Shown: one piece after another, positions 34,824 to 42,283 of the stretch
How positions within the stretch are numbered: position 1 is the stretch's first letter
Layout: each line of letters begins with the position of its first letter
DNA from: Methanomicrobia archaeon
GTDB lineage: Archaea; Methanobacteriota_B; Thermococci; Methanofastidiosales; NM3
DNA length: 42,655 bases
Assembly (NCBI GenBank): GCA_030603445.1
Contig: JAUVXU010000004.1
Location: 1 to 42,655 of the forward strand
Reading direction: 5' to 3'
Position numbers and translations under genes: made by a program
Notes under the pieces: generated by a model
Told to the model about the DNA's origin: nothing
Databases searched by the model: none
The model's input: only the letters and a program-made list of their open reading frames with translations

Positions 34824-35383
34824 TGTTCCACCCCATTGTAAGCGGCCATAATTGCTTCCTTATTTGCCAAAACGGCCTTTTCTGGAAGCTTTTCCTTAAA
34901 CTTCTCCACTGTAGCAGCAAGGAAATTGTCAATTCCAACTAGTCCTGTGATCTTTACCAGTGCGCCAGCACATGATGTGTTTGCAACAGGCCTGCCTATC
35001 TTCTCAAGTGCCAGCTTAGTGGCATCTAGAGCATAGACCTTTCCCTTGAATTTTAGTATCTTTTTTAGGGATTCTAGATCCTTGGAATAGTTTACAAGAA
35101 TTATCCCGTCATCTGACAATCCTTCTGTAACGTTTACCTGCCCCAGCAACGTCGGGTCTAGCACGACCACGATATCGGGGGTGTATACATGACTGTGGAT
35201 TGTTATTGGTGCTTCGCTTATCCTGGTAAATGCCTTAATCGGCGCACCCATTCTCTCTGGGCCAAACTCAGGGAATGCCTGTATATAGTTTCCTTCAAGC
35301 ATCGAAGCTTCAGCAAAAAGCTCTGATGCAGTAACTACACCCTGGCCCCCTCGTCCGTGCCACCTAATTTCAATAAGTCCCAT
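34820..35383 (-). CDS. 2-oxoacid:ferredoxin oxidoreductase gamma subunit, set 2
   Basis: 187-aa subunit starting MGLIEIRWHGRGGQGVVTASELF, the hallmark of POR/VOR gamma chains, with FPEFGPERMGAP and a VLDPTLLG strand. It helps bind CoA. It lies directly after the beta gene of set 1 (no spacer), so the two sets are transcribed together. Confidence 0.9.
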   Translation of the reverse strand: MGLIEIRWHGRGGQGVVTASELFAEASMLEGNYIQAFPEFGPERMGAPIKAFTRISEAPITIHSHVYTPDIVVVLDPTLLGQVNVTEGLSDDGIILVNYSKDLESLKKILKFKGKVYALDATKLALEKIGRPVANTSCAGALVKITGLVGIDNFLAATVEKFKEKLPEKAVLANKEAIMAAYNGVEQ

Positions 35384-36292
35384 TTATATCTCCTCTCCAA
35401 AGCATTTTTCCTTCTTCTTCAAAAGCTCCCATTCAGCATCCACAGATGATTGTATCTGCTGAATAGTTGTTTCATCGAGTTTTCTGAATCTGCCTTGTGT
35501 TCTAAAGTAATCTATTATATTCTTCTTTTTATCATCACGAATTCGTTTGTTTATTTTATATTTTCCGTCCGTTACTTCGTATATCGGGAAAATACACGTC
35601 TCAGTTGCAAGACGAGCAATTTCTATTGTTTTCTCTGGAGGGTATTTCCAGCCTGTAGGACATGGGGCCAAAATCTGCATATAGCAGGGGCCCTCAATCT
35701 CTTTCATCTTCACTGCTTTTCGTATAATGTCTTCAGGGTATGCCACTGAAGCAGTGCAAGTATAGGGTATCTCATGAGCTACCATGATCTCGACAATATT
35801 TTTCTTTGGCGTCTGTTTCCAGGCCTTTGTTGAGCCAACAGGTGTTGTTGTTGTCCATGCGCCACGGGGTGTTGCAGATGACCGCTGGATGCCAGTGTTC
35901 ATATATGCTTCGTTGTCATAGCAGACATATTTGACATCATGGCCCCTCTCAACTGCTCCTGATAGAGCCTGAATACCTATATCCGCCGTTCCTCCGTCGC
36001 CGGCCCATCCGACAACTGTTGTCCCATCTTTTTTTCCTTTTGCCTTTAGGGCCGCTTCAATGCCGGATATTGCGGCACCGGTAACCTCAAATGCAACATA
36101 TTGCAAGGGAATATCCATGCATGAATAAGGATATACGCCAGGTATTACTGCCCAGCAGCATGCAGGCAAGGCTATTATCGTTTTCTCGCCAAGGCCCTTT
36201 AGAAGGTATCGCATTGCATGGGCGCCACCACATCCCAGGCACGCCATATGCCCTCGCTCCATATATTCTTCCTGGGGAATTGTATGTTTCAT
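35384..36292 (-). CDS. 2-oxoacid:ferredoxin oxidoreductase beta subunit, set 1
   Basis: 302-aa thiamine-binding subunit. HMACLGCGGAHAMRYL, GWAGDGGTADIGIQALSGA and YDNEAYMNTGIQRSSATPRG are the cluster and TPP motifs. It is clearly paralogous to the beta subunit of set 2 yet differs throughout, so this is an old duplication. ATG 36292 has GAGGTG 7 bases upstream; a longer start at 36319 would overlap the alpha gene. Acyl specificity unresolved. Confidence 0.88.
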   Translation of the reverse strand: MKHTIPQEEYMERGHMACLGCGGAHAMRYLLKGLGEKTIIALPACCWAVIPGVYPYSCMDIPLQYVAFEVTGAAISGIEAALKAKGKKDGTTVVGWAGDGGTADIGIQALSGAVERGHDVKYVCYDNEAYMNTGIQRSSATPRGAWTTTTPVGSTKAWKQTPKKNIVEIMVAHEIPYTCTASVAYPEDIIRKAVKMKEIEGPCYMQILAPCPTGWKYPPEKTIEIARLATETCIFPIYEVTDGKYKINKRIRDDKKKNIIDYFRTQGRFRKLDETTIQQIQSSVDAEWELLKKKEKCFGEEI

Positions 36293-36294
36293 AT

Positions 36295-37464
36295 TCAGCA
36301 CCTCTTCAAATCCACCCAAGTGTCAACTGGGCCTTTTATTTCTGGGTTATTGGAATCATTTATTATATTTATTAGGGAATTTCTGGTAACGTCGCGTCCT
36401 CCAATGCCAATCACATATCCCCTGACTAAAGGGGGATTGTCAATGCCATACAATGCCGCTTTTATCTCGGTAAAGAATGCACCTTCATACCCGAAGCAAA
36501 AGCTTCTGTCAAGCACGCAAATTGTTCCAACTTTCGCAGCAAGGGAGCGAAACTCCTCAGCAGGGAACGGCCTAAACACGCGCAAACGCGCAAAGCCGAC
36601 CTTTGCCCCGTTCTCCCTTAGTTCGTCCACTACAACGCGTATCGTGGATGACATTGAGCCGGCAGCGACAAGCACGATATCTGCATCATCACACCTGTAC
36701 AAATCAAGCATCCCGCCATACGAGCGCCCAAATATCTTTCCATACTCTCTGTCCACCTCGACGATCTTCTTTCTTGCCTCCTCCATTGCCAAGGCTATCT
36801 TGTACCTGAACTCCATATACCACTGGTGCGGCATGGACAACGAACCGAAGCTGTGCGGGTTCTCTACATCCAGCTTATAAGGGGGATCAAACTTCCCAAG
36901 AAAAGTGTCTACGGCGTCTTGGTCGGGCATGTCTACTGGCTCTGACGTATGGGAGAGATAAAATGCATCCTCAGATAGCATTGCAGGCAACAAAACGTCA
37001 TTATCTTCACATATCTTATACAACTGTATCGTTGTATCCATGACCTCCTGGCAGGACTCACAGTAAAACTGTATCCATCCAGTGTCGCGCTGTGCTATCG
37101 AATCGCTTTGATCCGCCCATACGTTCCATGGGGGAGCTATCGCCCGATTTATATTCACCATAACTACAGGTGTACGGGAACCAGAAGCCCAATGAAGCAT
37201 TTCATGCATCAACAGCAGGCCCTGGGACGATGTCGCCGTAAACGTTCTTGCGCCCACAAGCGAAGCGGATATGGCTGCAGCCATTGCCGAGTGCTCAGAC
37301 TCCATCTTTATAAATTGTGTATTAAACTTGCCATCTGCGATAAGGTCTGCTATCTTTTCCACTATCTTGGTCTGCGGCGTTATGGGATATGCAGGTATGA
37401 CCTCTGCGCGAGCTATCATAGAAGCGTATGCCGCCGCCTCGTTGCCTGAAAGTACCATCTTCAT
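36295..37464 (-). CDS. 2-oxoacid:ferredoxin oxidoreductase alpha subunit, set 1
   Basis: 389-aa subunit. AYPITPQTKIVEKIADLI and FTATSSQGLLLMHEMLHWA are family blocks. The active-site loop reads PPWNVWADQSDSIAQRDTGWIQ, unlike the HCDHSD form of set 2 and nearer to VOR/indolepyruvate-like chains with WNDQQDS, so a branched-chain or other bulkier 2-oxoacid is a reasonable guess. The gene overlaps delta by 4 bases and stops three bases before the beta start. Confidence 0.86.
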   Translation of the reverse strand: MKMVLSGNEAAAYASMIARAEVIPAYPITPQTKIVEKIADLIADGKFNTQFIKMESEHSAMAAAISASLVGARTFTATSSQGLLLMHEMLHWASGSRTPVVMVNINRAIAPPWNVWADQSDSIAQRDTGWIQFYCESCQEVMDTTIQLYKICEDNDVLLPAMLSEDAFYLSHTSEPVDMPDQDAVDTFLGKFDPPYKLDVENPHSFGSLSMPHQWYMEFRYKIALAMEEARKKIVEVDREYGKIFGRSYGGMLDLYRCDDADIVLVAAGSMSSTIRVVVDELRENGAKVGFARLRVFRPFPAEEFRSLAAKVGTICVLDRSFCFGYEGAFFTEIKAALYGIDNPPLVRGYVIGIGGRDVTRNSLINIINDSNNPEIKGPVDTWVDLKRC

Positions 37465-37763
37465 TCCAAGTCCTCCTCAAGCATAGTTATCGCATCAAAA
37501 GGACACTCGTTGGCGCATATGCCGCAACCTTTGCAATAATCATAATCAATCACAGGGTATTCATCAACCTCATAAATGGACATGTCAGGACAAAATTTCC
37601 AACAAAAGCCGCACTTCTTGCATTTCTCCAAGTCTATCTTGGGTTTCATCGTCCTCCAACTGCCGGTCTTGAACACAAGCGACTTGCCCATCGTCACGGG
37701 TGCTGGCTGCAAATCATCATAACAGGTTATCTTTATTTCATGCTCATCTGACAAGTCACTCAC
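37461..37763 (-). CDS. 2-oxoacid:ferredoxin oxidoreductase delta (ferredoxin) subunit, set 1
   Basis: 100-aa two-cluster ferredoxin subunit with CKKCGFCWKFCPD and CKGCGICANECPF. It overlaps the gamma gene by 8 bases and the alpha gene by 4, consistent with coupled translation. The N-terminal ATYPxxxx-like region preceding GSWRTMKPKIDLEKC is typical of family delta chains. Confidence 0.9.
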   Translation of the reverse strand: MSDLSDEHEIKITCYDDLQPAPVTMGKSLVFKTGSWRTMKPKIDLEKCKKCGFCWKFCPDMSIYEVDEYPVIDYDYCKGCGICANECPFDAITMLEEDLE

Positions 37764-38307
37764 CTGCCTTTAATGAATCATAGGCTTCTTGGGCAGCTTT
37801 TGCATTTTCCTCAGCCTTTGCTGGAGCTTTGTAGCGAATTGATTTAAGCAAATCCTTAATTGCCACAACACTTGTGGCACGCACTACTGCTCCTAATATT
37901 GCAGTATTCACGATAGGTGCATTCTTTGAGCCCAGGCCATACTTACGGGCTATATGGGTGGCATCGACAGTACCGATATGCGGGTGTTTAATTTCAAGTT
38001 CAGATGGATGTTTCATCGTGTTGACTATAAGCCAACCATCATCCCTTAATCCTTCGGTCACATCAACGACGTCAATCAATGTCGGGTCCATGACGACAAC
38101 GTGATTTGGGTTGTATATGTTAGTTCTCATGCGTATGGGTGTAGAGGATATTCTTGTGTATGCAGTAACGGGTGCACCCCTACGTTCCACTCCAAAATAA
38201 GGAAATGCTTGTACATGCTTTCCTTCACAAAAGGCGGCTTCAGCAAGTAGTTGTGCACCAACTACAGACCCTTGGCCCCCTCTTCCATGGAATCGAATCT
38301 CTATCAA
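37756..38307 (-). CDS. 2-oxoacid:ferredoxin oxidoreductase gamma subunit, set 1
   Basis: 183-aa gamma chain: LIEIRFHGRGGQGSVVGAQLL, FPYFGVERRGAPVTAY, then VVMDPTLIDVV. I place the start at TTG 38307, five bases after GGAGGAG; a longer frame reaching 38382 begins upstream of the likely transcription start. It is the first gene of the eight-gene operon (gamma-delta-alpha-beta twice). The leader upstream has a 7-bp inverted repeat and a TATA box at about 38384-38393. Confidence 0.88.
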   Translation of the reverse strand: MIEIRFHGRGGQGSVVGAQLLAEAAFCEGKHVQAFPYFGVERRGAPVTAYTRISSTPIRMRTNIYNPNHVVVMDPTLIDVVDVTEGLRDDGWLIVNTMKHPSELEIKHPHIGTVDATHIARKYGLGSKNAPIVNTAILGAVVRATSVVAIKDLLKSIRYKAPAKAEENAKAAQEAYDSLKAGE

Positions 38308-38329
38308 TAAATCTCCTCCTATCCGGCAC

Positions 38330-38393
38330 AAGGCACAAAAGGGTAACAGGTGCCTTTTGCCTGCAAACAAACATGAAAACATCGATTTATAAA
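38330..38393 (-). promoter_or_regulatory. Promoter and leader hairpin of the oxidoreductase operon
   Basis: TTTATAAATC (first T of TATAAATC at 38391) predicts a transcription start near 38362. Within the leader, AAGGCAC and GTGCCTT (38330-38336 and 38350-38356, 13-base loop) form a perfect 7-bp hairpin ending 11 bases before the Shine-Dalgarno GGAGGAG. A role in mRNA stability or control is possible. Confidence 0.45.
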
Positions 38394-38617
38394 TGTTTCT
38401 CTATAATTATAATTCTACATGTTTAAATAGTTTAATAAAATAACATTTATTACTATTTTTTGTCATAATGAACAACTATTTTAATCATATATGAAAGAGA
38501 CTGCTAAATTTTAAGACATAAAATAATTATAAGAAAATATCAACTGCATTGAAAAAAAGAGAAAAAATAAAAAATATGGGTAAAAGCGAATAATATTCCG
38601 TATAATAAACTAATAGA

Positions 38618-38790
38618 TTAATACCGTTTATCCGCTTGCTTTTTATCCAGTACAAAAAACGATGACTTTCTTACGGTCCTCAGGACTGGGACCATTATAA
38701 CGGCAGATGCCAACCCAAGAACGATCCTCTCAATAGGATATATAAAAAGCACGCTCTTGTACATACCGGCCGAAAGATCAAATATGGGGT
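38618..38790 (-). pseudogene. Truncated copy of the ECF S-component gene 3' end
   Basis: Encodes IFDLSAGMYKSVLFIYPIER and the following 30 or so residues of the downstream ECF gene almost unchanged, then diverges at the last codons (QADKRY instead of HDK). No start or N-terminal part exists. It is one copy of a 149-bp direct repeat and is a dead fragment. Confidence 0.85.
38637..38785. repeat. 149-bp direct repeat, copy A
   Basis: Matches 41502-41650 with two mismatches by eye (147/149). The offset is 2865 bases in the same orientation. The interval between copies holds the beta-helix surface protein gene. Confidence 0.9.
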
Positions 38791-38887
38791 TGAGGTATAA
38801 GCAAGATAAAGATGTCAAAAATAGATTAAATAAATAAAAAATAAATAAAAAAAAAGAGAATTTATTTTGGCTATTTGCATAGAAGCC

Positions 38888-41182
38888 TTATGCTAATCCT
38901 GGATTGTTTATCCATGCTTCTGCCAAGTGTATGAGCAATCTTGCCATGTCCTCTCCGATATCGTCCTCTCTGTCTTCAACATTGTTGATAAATGCATTTA
39001 GGATATTTTCGAATGGCTTTATCTTTCCTTTTTCAAGCAGCATTTTGGCATTTTCTAGCTTTACTAAGAGACTTTTCTCTAACCCCTTGTTATCCAACGT
39101 ATCGATAAGATCCTCAAGCGTATCGGATACAGGTGGTAAGATTGTCCATGGATTAAAGTCAACGTTGTCACTTACTGCGTCTCCCATACCTAAAGGATTT
39201 AAGGATAGGTTATACGGCCCAGTATTGTGGCCCCACCAATTATTGGTGGCGTCAATCGAAACACCAGTATAATTGTAGCAACCGTAGCCAGTGTTTCCAT
39301 AAATACTATTATTGTGCAAAGTGATGTTGGAAGGTGTGCCATTCCATATTCCAACACCGTTACCGGTTCCGTTGTATCCATTCCATGTGCCACTATTGTT
39401 ATAAATTATGTTGTTGGTGGCGATGACATTAGAACAATTGCCTGTTAGACTGAGAGCTCCTGCACTATATCCTTCGCCGGCTACATTAGTTATAACATTA
39501 CCTGAAATTATAGCGGTATCGCTAGCAACAAAGCTGATTCCGCCTTCACGAGCGCCATCAACAGTGTTATTTGTGATGGTAGCGTTTGGACAAGAAGGTC
39601 CGCACCAACCGCTGCCACCCACCCATATGCCGTGGTCTCCTGAGTTAAGGACTGTGTTTCCCATAATTATCGCGTCGCTAGATCCCTTAGCAATGAACAT
39701 GCCATCGCTGAGGTTGTTTTGAATGAGGCAGTTCTGAACGGTCAAGTGTGTGTTGCAGAGCGCATACATCGGGTAGCAGTTGTTCTGTGACTTGACATTC
39801 TCCACCATGCAACCTGTGTAGTAGACAAAGCCTTCACTTTCGGCGTCATGAGCATAGTCGCGAAATACAATTCCGTATCCCCAATAGCCTGGCGCGCCGA
39901 AGTTCTGAACAGTAAGATTCTTTATGGTAACATTGTTGGCTGTAACGTGGATGCCTTTGGCCCAGCCAATGGTGCTAGTGCCTGTGCCATCGAGAATAAC
40001 GCTATCACGGCCTTCACCAATCAGAGTCAAATTATCAGTGGTGATTCTGACAAAAGGGCTGCTGGTAGCGTTATAAGTTCCTGCCGCCACACTAATGGTG
40101 TCGCCAGGACTGGCAGAATCAATAGCGGACTGAATTGAGGGGAATGGGCCATCTGCGGTGGCATAGCCTATAGCATAGTTACCACTTGCATCTTTTCCTG
40201 AGAACCACATCTTATAGATATTTCCATCTTTAATTACTCTTGGCGTATAGGCTCTATTAGTTCTCCATGATACGCCGTCATCCTTATGGAATAGAGGATT
40301 ATTGGCATCTTTAGTCCATGATAGGCCATCAGCCGAATAGGCATAACCTATCCCATAATTGGCGTTTGGCCCGCCACAAAACCACATATGCCAGATCCCC
40401 TCAGCATCTTTTATCACTGTGGGATAACCGACAGACCTATAATCCCACCCCACCATTGGATCGTTTGCTTCTGTACATGGGTTCAACACAGGATCATTGC
40501 CATATCTTTTCCAGTGCGTGCCATTTGCTGAATAGCCAATGCCAATATATTCATTATTACCATTAGTTGCCATGTAGTACATAACGTATTTATTATTCCA
40601 AATATCGCCATCATCCAGAATCTCAGCCCCGCCGGGGTTATAGATTAAATCACCCGGGCCATAAGAGCCACGATTCCAGCCAGTACCAGCACCTGTGACC
40701 AACTTATAAGAATCATCTTGTGTGAGGGCCTGGTCCTCACTCCAATTGATGCCATCGGTAGATTCAGCATACCTTATCGCCCCGACGGAATATATGCTCG
40801 TGCCGGAATTCCAGTACCATATTTTGAATTTGCCATCCATATACTGAACGAGGGAGTGATTTGCATTTGTCAGGCCATTGACCGGATTGGATATTTCACT
40901 CCATACCAGGCCATCTGACGATGTGGCATACCCAACCCCCGAACTTGAGCCGTACCACATTCTATAGTCGTTATCAGAAACCTTAACAATTGTTGGGTAA
41001 TATGCTTTTAAAGCTGAAGCACTTCCAAATATTGGATTCCCTACACCCTCTGTCCATTTGCTTACATGTAGGGTTGCCGGACTTTGTGCCTCCACCACTT
41101 CCCCAATTGGCATTATCACTAACAAAGACATCAAAAACATCGTTGCTATCGTTAAGCTTGTTAATTTTTTCTTTTTGTTCAG
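38888..41182 (-). CDS. Secreted beta-propeller/beta-helix surface protein with CTG start
   Basis: About 764 aa. A signal peptide (NKKKKLTSLTIATMFLMSLL...VVEAQ) is followed by tandem YRMWYGSSSGVGYATSSDGLVWS-type blades (here shortened: MWYG...GYA.S.DG..W) of a five-bladed propeller as in GH43/GH32-like proteins (about 30-370). A NosD-type right-handed beta-helix (about 375-660) and a helical C-terminus (SLLVKLENAKMLLEKGK...NAFINNVE) resembling the FIMAH domain follow. It probably binds or modifies extracellular polysaccharide. No ATG/GTG/TTG fits: GGGAGGTGG sits 6 bases before CTG 41182, exactly where LNKKKK begins. GTG 41194 overlaps the ribosome site. Confidence 0.75.
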   Translation of the reverse strand: MNKKKKLTSLTIATMFLMSLLVIMPIGEVVEAQSPATLHVSKWTEGVGNPIFGSASALKAYYPTIVKVSDNDYRMWYGSSSGVGYATSSDGLVWSEISNPVNGLTNANHSLVQYMDGKFKIWYWNSGTSIYSVGAIRYAESTDGINWSEDQALTQDDSYKLVTGAGTGWNRGSYGPGDLIYNPGGAEILDDGDIWNNKYVMYYMATNGNNEYIGIGYSANGTHWKRYGNDPVLNPCTEANDPMVGWDYRSVGYPTVIKDAEGIWHMWFCGGPNANYGIGYAYSADGLSWTKDANNPLFHKDDGVSWRTNRAYTPRVIKDGNIYKMWFSGKDASGNYAIGYATADGPFPSIQSAIDSASPGDTISVAAGTYNATSSPFVRITTDNLTLIGEGRDSVILDGTGTSTIGWAKGIHVTANNVTIKNLTVQNFGAPGYWGYGIVFRDYAHDAESEGFVYYTGCMVENVKSQNNCYPMYALCNTHLTVQNCLIQNNLSDGMFIAKGSSDAIIMGNTVLNSGDHGIWVGGSGWCGPSCPNATITNNTVDGAREGGISFVASDTAIISGNVITNVAGEGYSAGALSLTGNCSNVIATNNIIYNNSGTWNGYNGTGNGVGIWNGTPSNITLHNNSIYGNTGYGCYNYTGVSIDATNNWWGHNTGPYNLSLNPLGMGDAVSDNVDFNPWTILPPVSDTLEDLIDTLDNKGLEKSLLVKLENAKMLLEKGKIKPFENILNAFINNVEDREDDIGEDMARLLIHLAEAWINNPGLA

Positions 41183-41262
41183 TTTTTCCACCTCCCAATA
41201 AAAATAAGCATAAACAATTTGTCGTTTTTTGTTATAAATATTGTGCCGGAACCGACAAAATA

Positions 41263-41409
41263 TCAAAATAAAAAGAATAAAAAGTTATAAAATGCCGTAT
41301 TTGCATGATATTTCCCTTTTACAGATTTTTCTGTGCACCCTATGCCAAATATAGCCTTGTAAACCTCTCGTGCAGCGTGCTTAGCGTTGCTATCTTCAGC
41401 ATCCTTCAT
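41263..41409 (-). CDS. Doubtful 48-aa frame
   Basis: ATG-to-TGA frame with plausible composition (MKDAEDSNAKHAAREVYKAI then FGIGCTEKSVKGKY) in a stretch with higher GC than ordinary spacers. I see no ribosome site or TATA box at the expected distance and recognise no family. It may be a relic of a gene lost when the direct repeat formed. Confidence 0.2.
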   Translation of the reverse strand: MKDAEDSNAKHAAREVYKAIFGIGCTEKSVKGKYHANTAFYNFLFFLF

Positions 41410-41491
41410 ATCCAGAAAGAGGCATTTTTATCAAAAAACCATTTTCTTGCGCAACGTTCTGCTCTGTGGTGAAATGCCCCAAATTTCACAC

Positions 41492-42184
41492 TTACTTATC
41501 ATGCTTTTTATCCAGTACAAAAAACGATGACTTTCTTACGGTCCTCAGGACTGGGACCATTATAACGGCAGATGCCAACCCAAGAACGATCCTCTCAATA
41601 GGATATATAAAAAGCACGCTCTTGTACATCCCGGCCGAAAGATCGAATATAGGAATAGCAATAATTGACCCAACTAGCTGATCGCAAAGCAATCCGGAAA
41701 TACAACAAATTGCAACAGCAGCAAAATGCTCCTTTCCGTCACCATCCAACCATCTTTTCATATATGGGGAGACAATTACCAATAATACAACTACTATTAA
41801 ATGAACATAAGGGTAGTACCAAACAGCACGCCCCACCGGAAACATGTACCATGCGCAGATTACAATAGCAAAGAAAGCCAGACCCTCTCGCAACCTGCCC
41901 CATGCAAGAAGTCCCGTCACTATTGCACCTGCAGTCGCAGGTACGAACATCGGAAATGAACCACCCTGTCCAGTAAGGAACTGGCCGGCAAACGAGCCTA
42001 CCAGTGTGGTGATCCCCCCAAGGATGGGGCCGAGTATGAACGCCACCACATGTATGGCCACAGATCCCATTGAGAATTGGTATGTTGTCCCTATAATCGA
42101 ATATGGGAGTTTGATATAACCTGCCACGATGATAACCGCCGACAGGACCCCAATAATTGCTACATCGCTACCACGAAGTTTCAT
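41492..42184 (-). CDS. ECF-transporter S-component-like protein
   Basis: 230-aa membrane protein with about six helices. VAIIGVLSAVIIVAGYIKLPY, GSVAIHVVAFILGPILGGITTLVGSFAGQ and a late IPIFDLSAGMYKS are typical of S components that bind vitamins or metals for energy-coupling-factor transporters. GAGG lies 6-9 bases before ATG 42184; the longer in-frame start at 42274 would run through the operator region. Two palindromes lie in its leader and an HTH regulator is divergent, so repression by that regulator is likely. The gene's 3' end is duplicated at 38637-38785. Substrate unknown. Confidence 0.72.
   Translation of the reverse strand: MKLRGSDVAIIGVLSAVIIVAGYIKLPYSIIGTTYQFSMGSVAIHVVAFILGPILGGITTLVGSFAGQFLTGQGGSFPMFVPATAGAIVTGLLAWGRLREGLAFFAIVICAWYMFPVGRAVWYYPYVHLIVVVLLVIVSPYMKRWLDGDGKEHFAAVAICCISGLLCDQLVGSIIAIPIFDLSAGMYKSVLFIYPIERIVLGLASAVIMVPVLRTVRKSSFFVLDKKHDK
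41502..41650. repeat. 149-bp direct repeat, copy B (inside the ECF gene)
   Basis: Original copy: encodes the C-terminal 50 residues of the intact ECF S-component. See the copy at 38637-38785 for the comparison. Confidence 0.9.
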
Positions 42185-42196
42185 TTTAAATACCTC

Positions 42197-42234
42197 AATG
42201 TAACTTATTACATTCCTATGTAAATAAGTACATT
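42197..42234. promoter_or_regulatory. Twin palindromic operators between ECF gene and HTH gene
   Basis: AATGTA-N6-TACATT (42197-42214) and TATGTA-N6-TACATT (42217-42234), centres 20 bp apart, i.e. two helical turns. A third AATGTA half-site follows at 42242-42247. They cover the predicted transcription start (near 42230) and leader of the ECF gene. Confidence 0.7.
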
Positions 42235-42253
42235 CGATATGAATGTAGAATAG

Positions 42254-42263
42254 ATATTTAAAT
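42254..42263. promoter_or_regulatory. Shared bidirectional TATA element
   Basis: ATATTTAAAT reads as a TATA box on both strands. The plus-strand first T (42255) is 29 bases before the ATG of the HTH gene; the minus-strand reading places the ECF transcription start near 42233. Confidence 0.55.
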
Positions 42264-42283
42264 CTTTCCTCCAACTAATAACC

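Noticed and set aside
38330-38356. Riboswitch in front of the oxidoreductase operon
   Set aside because: Only one 7-bp stem is visible and the leader is about 55 bases, too small for a known riboswitch. Kept only as a possible leader hairpin.
41263-41409. 48-codon frame as a firm gene
   Set aside because: No ribosome site, no TATA box at the usual distance and no family match; listed only with very low confidence.
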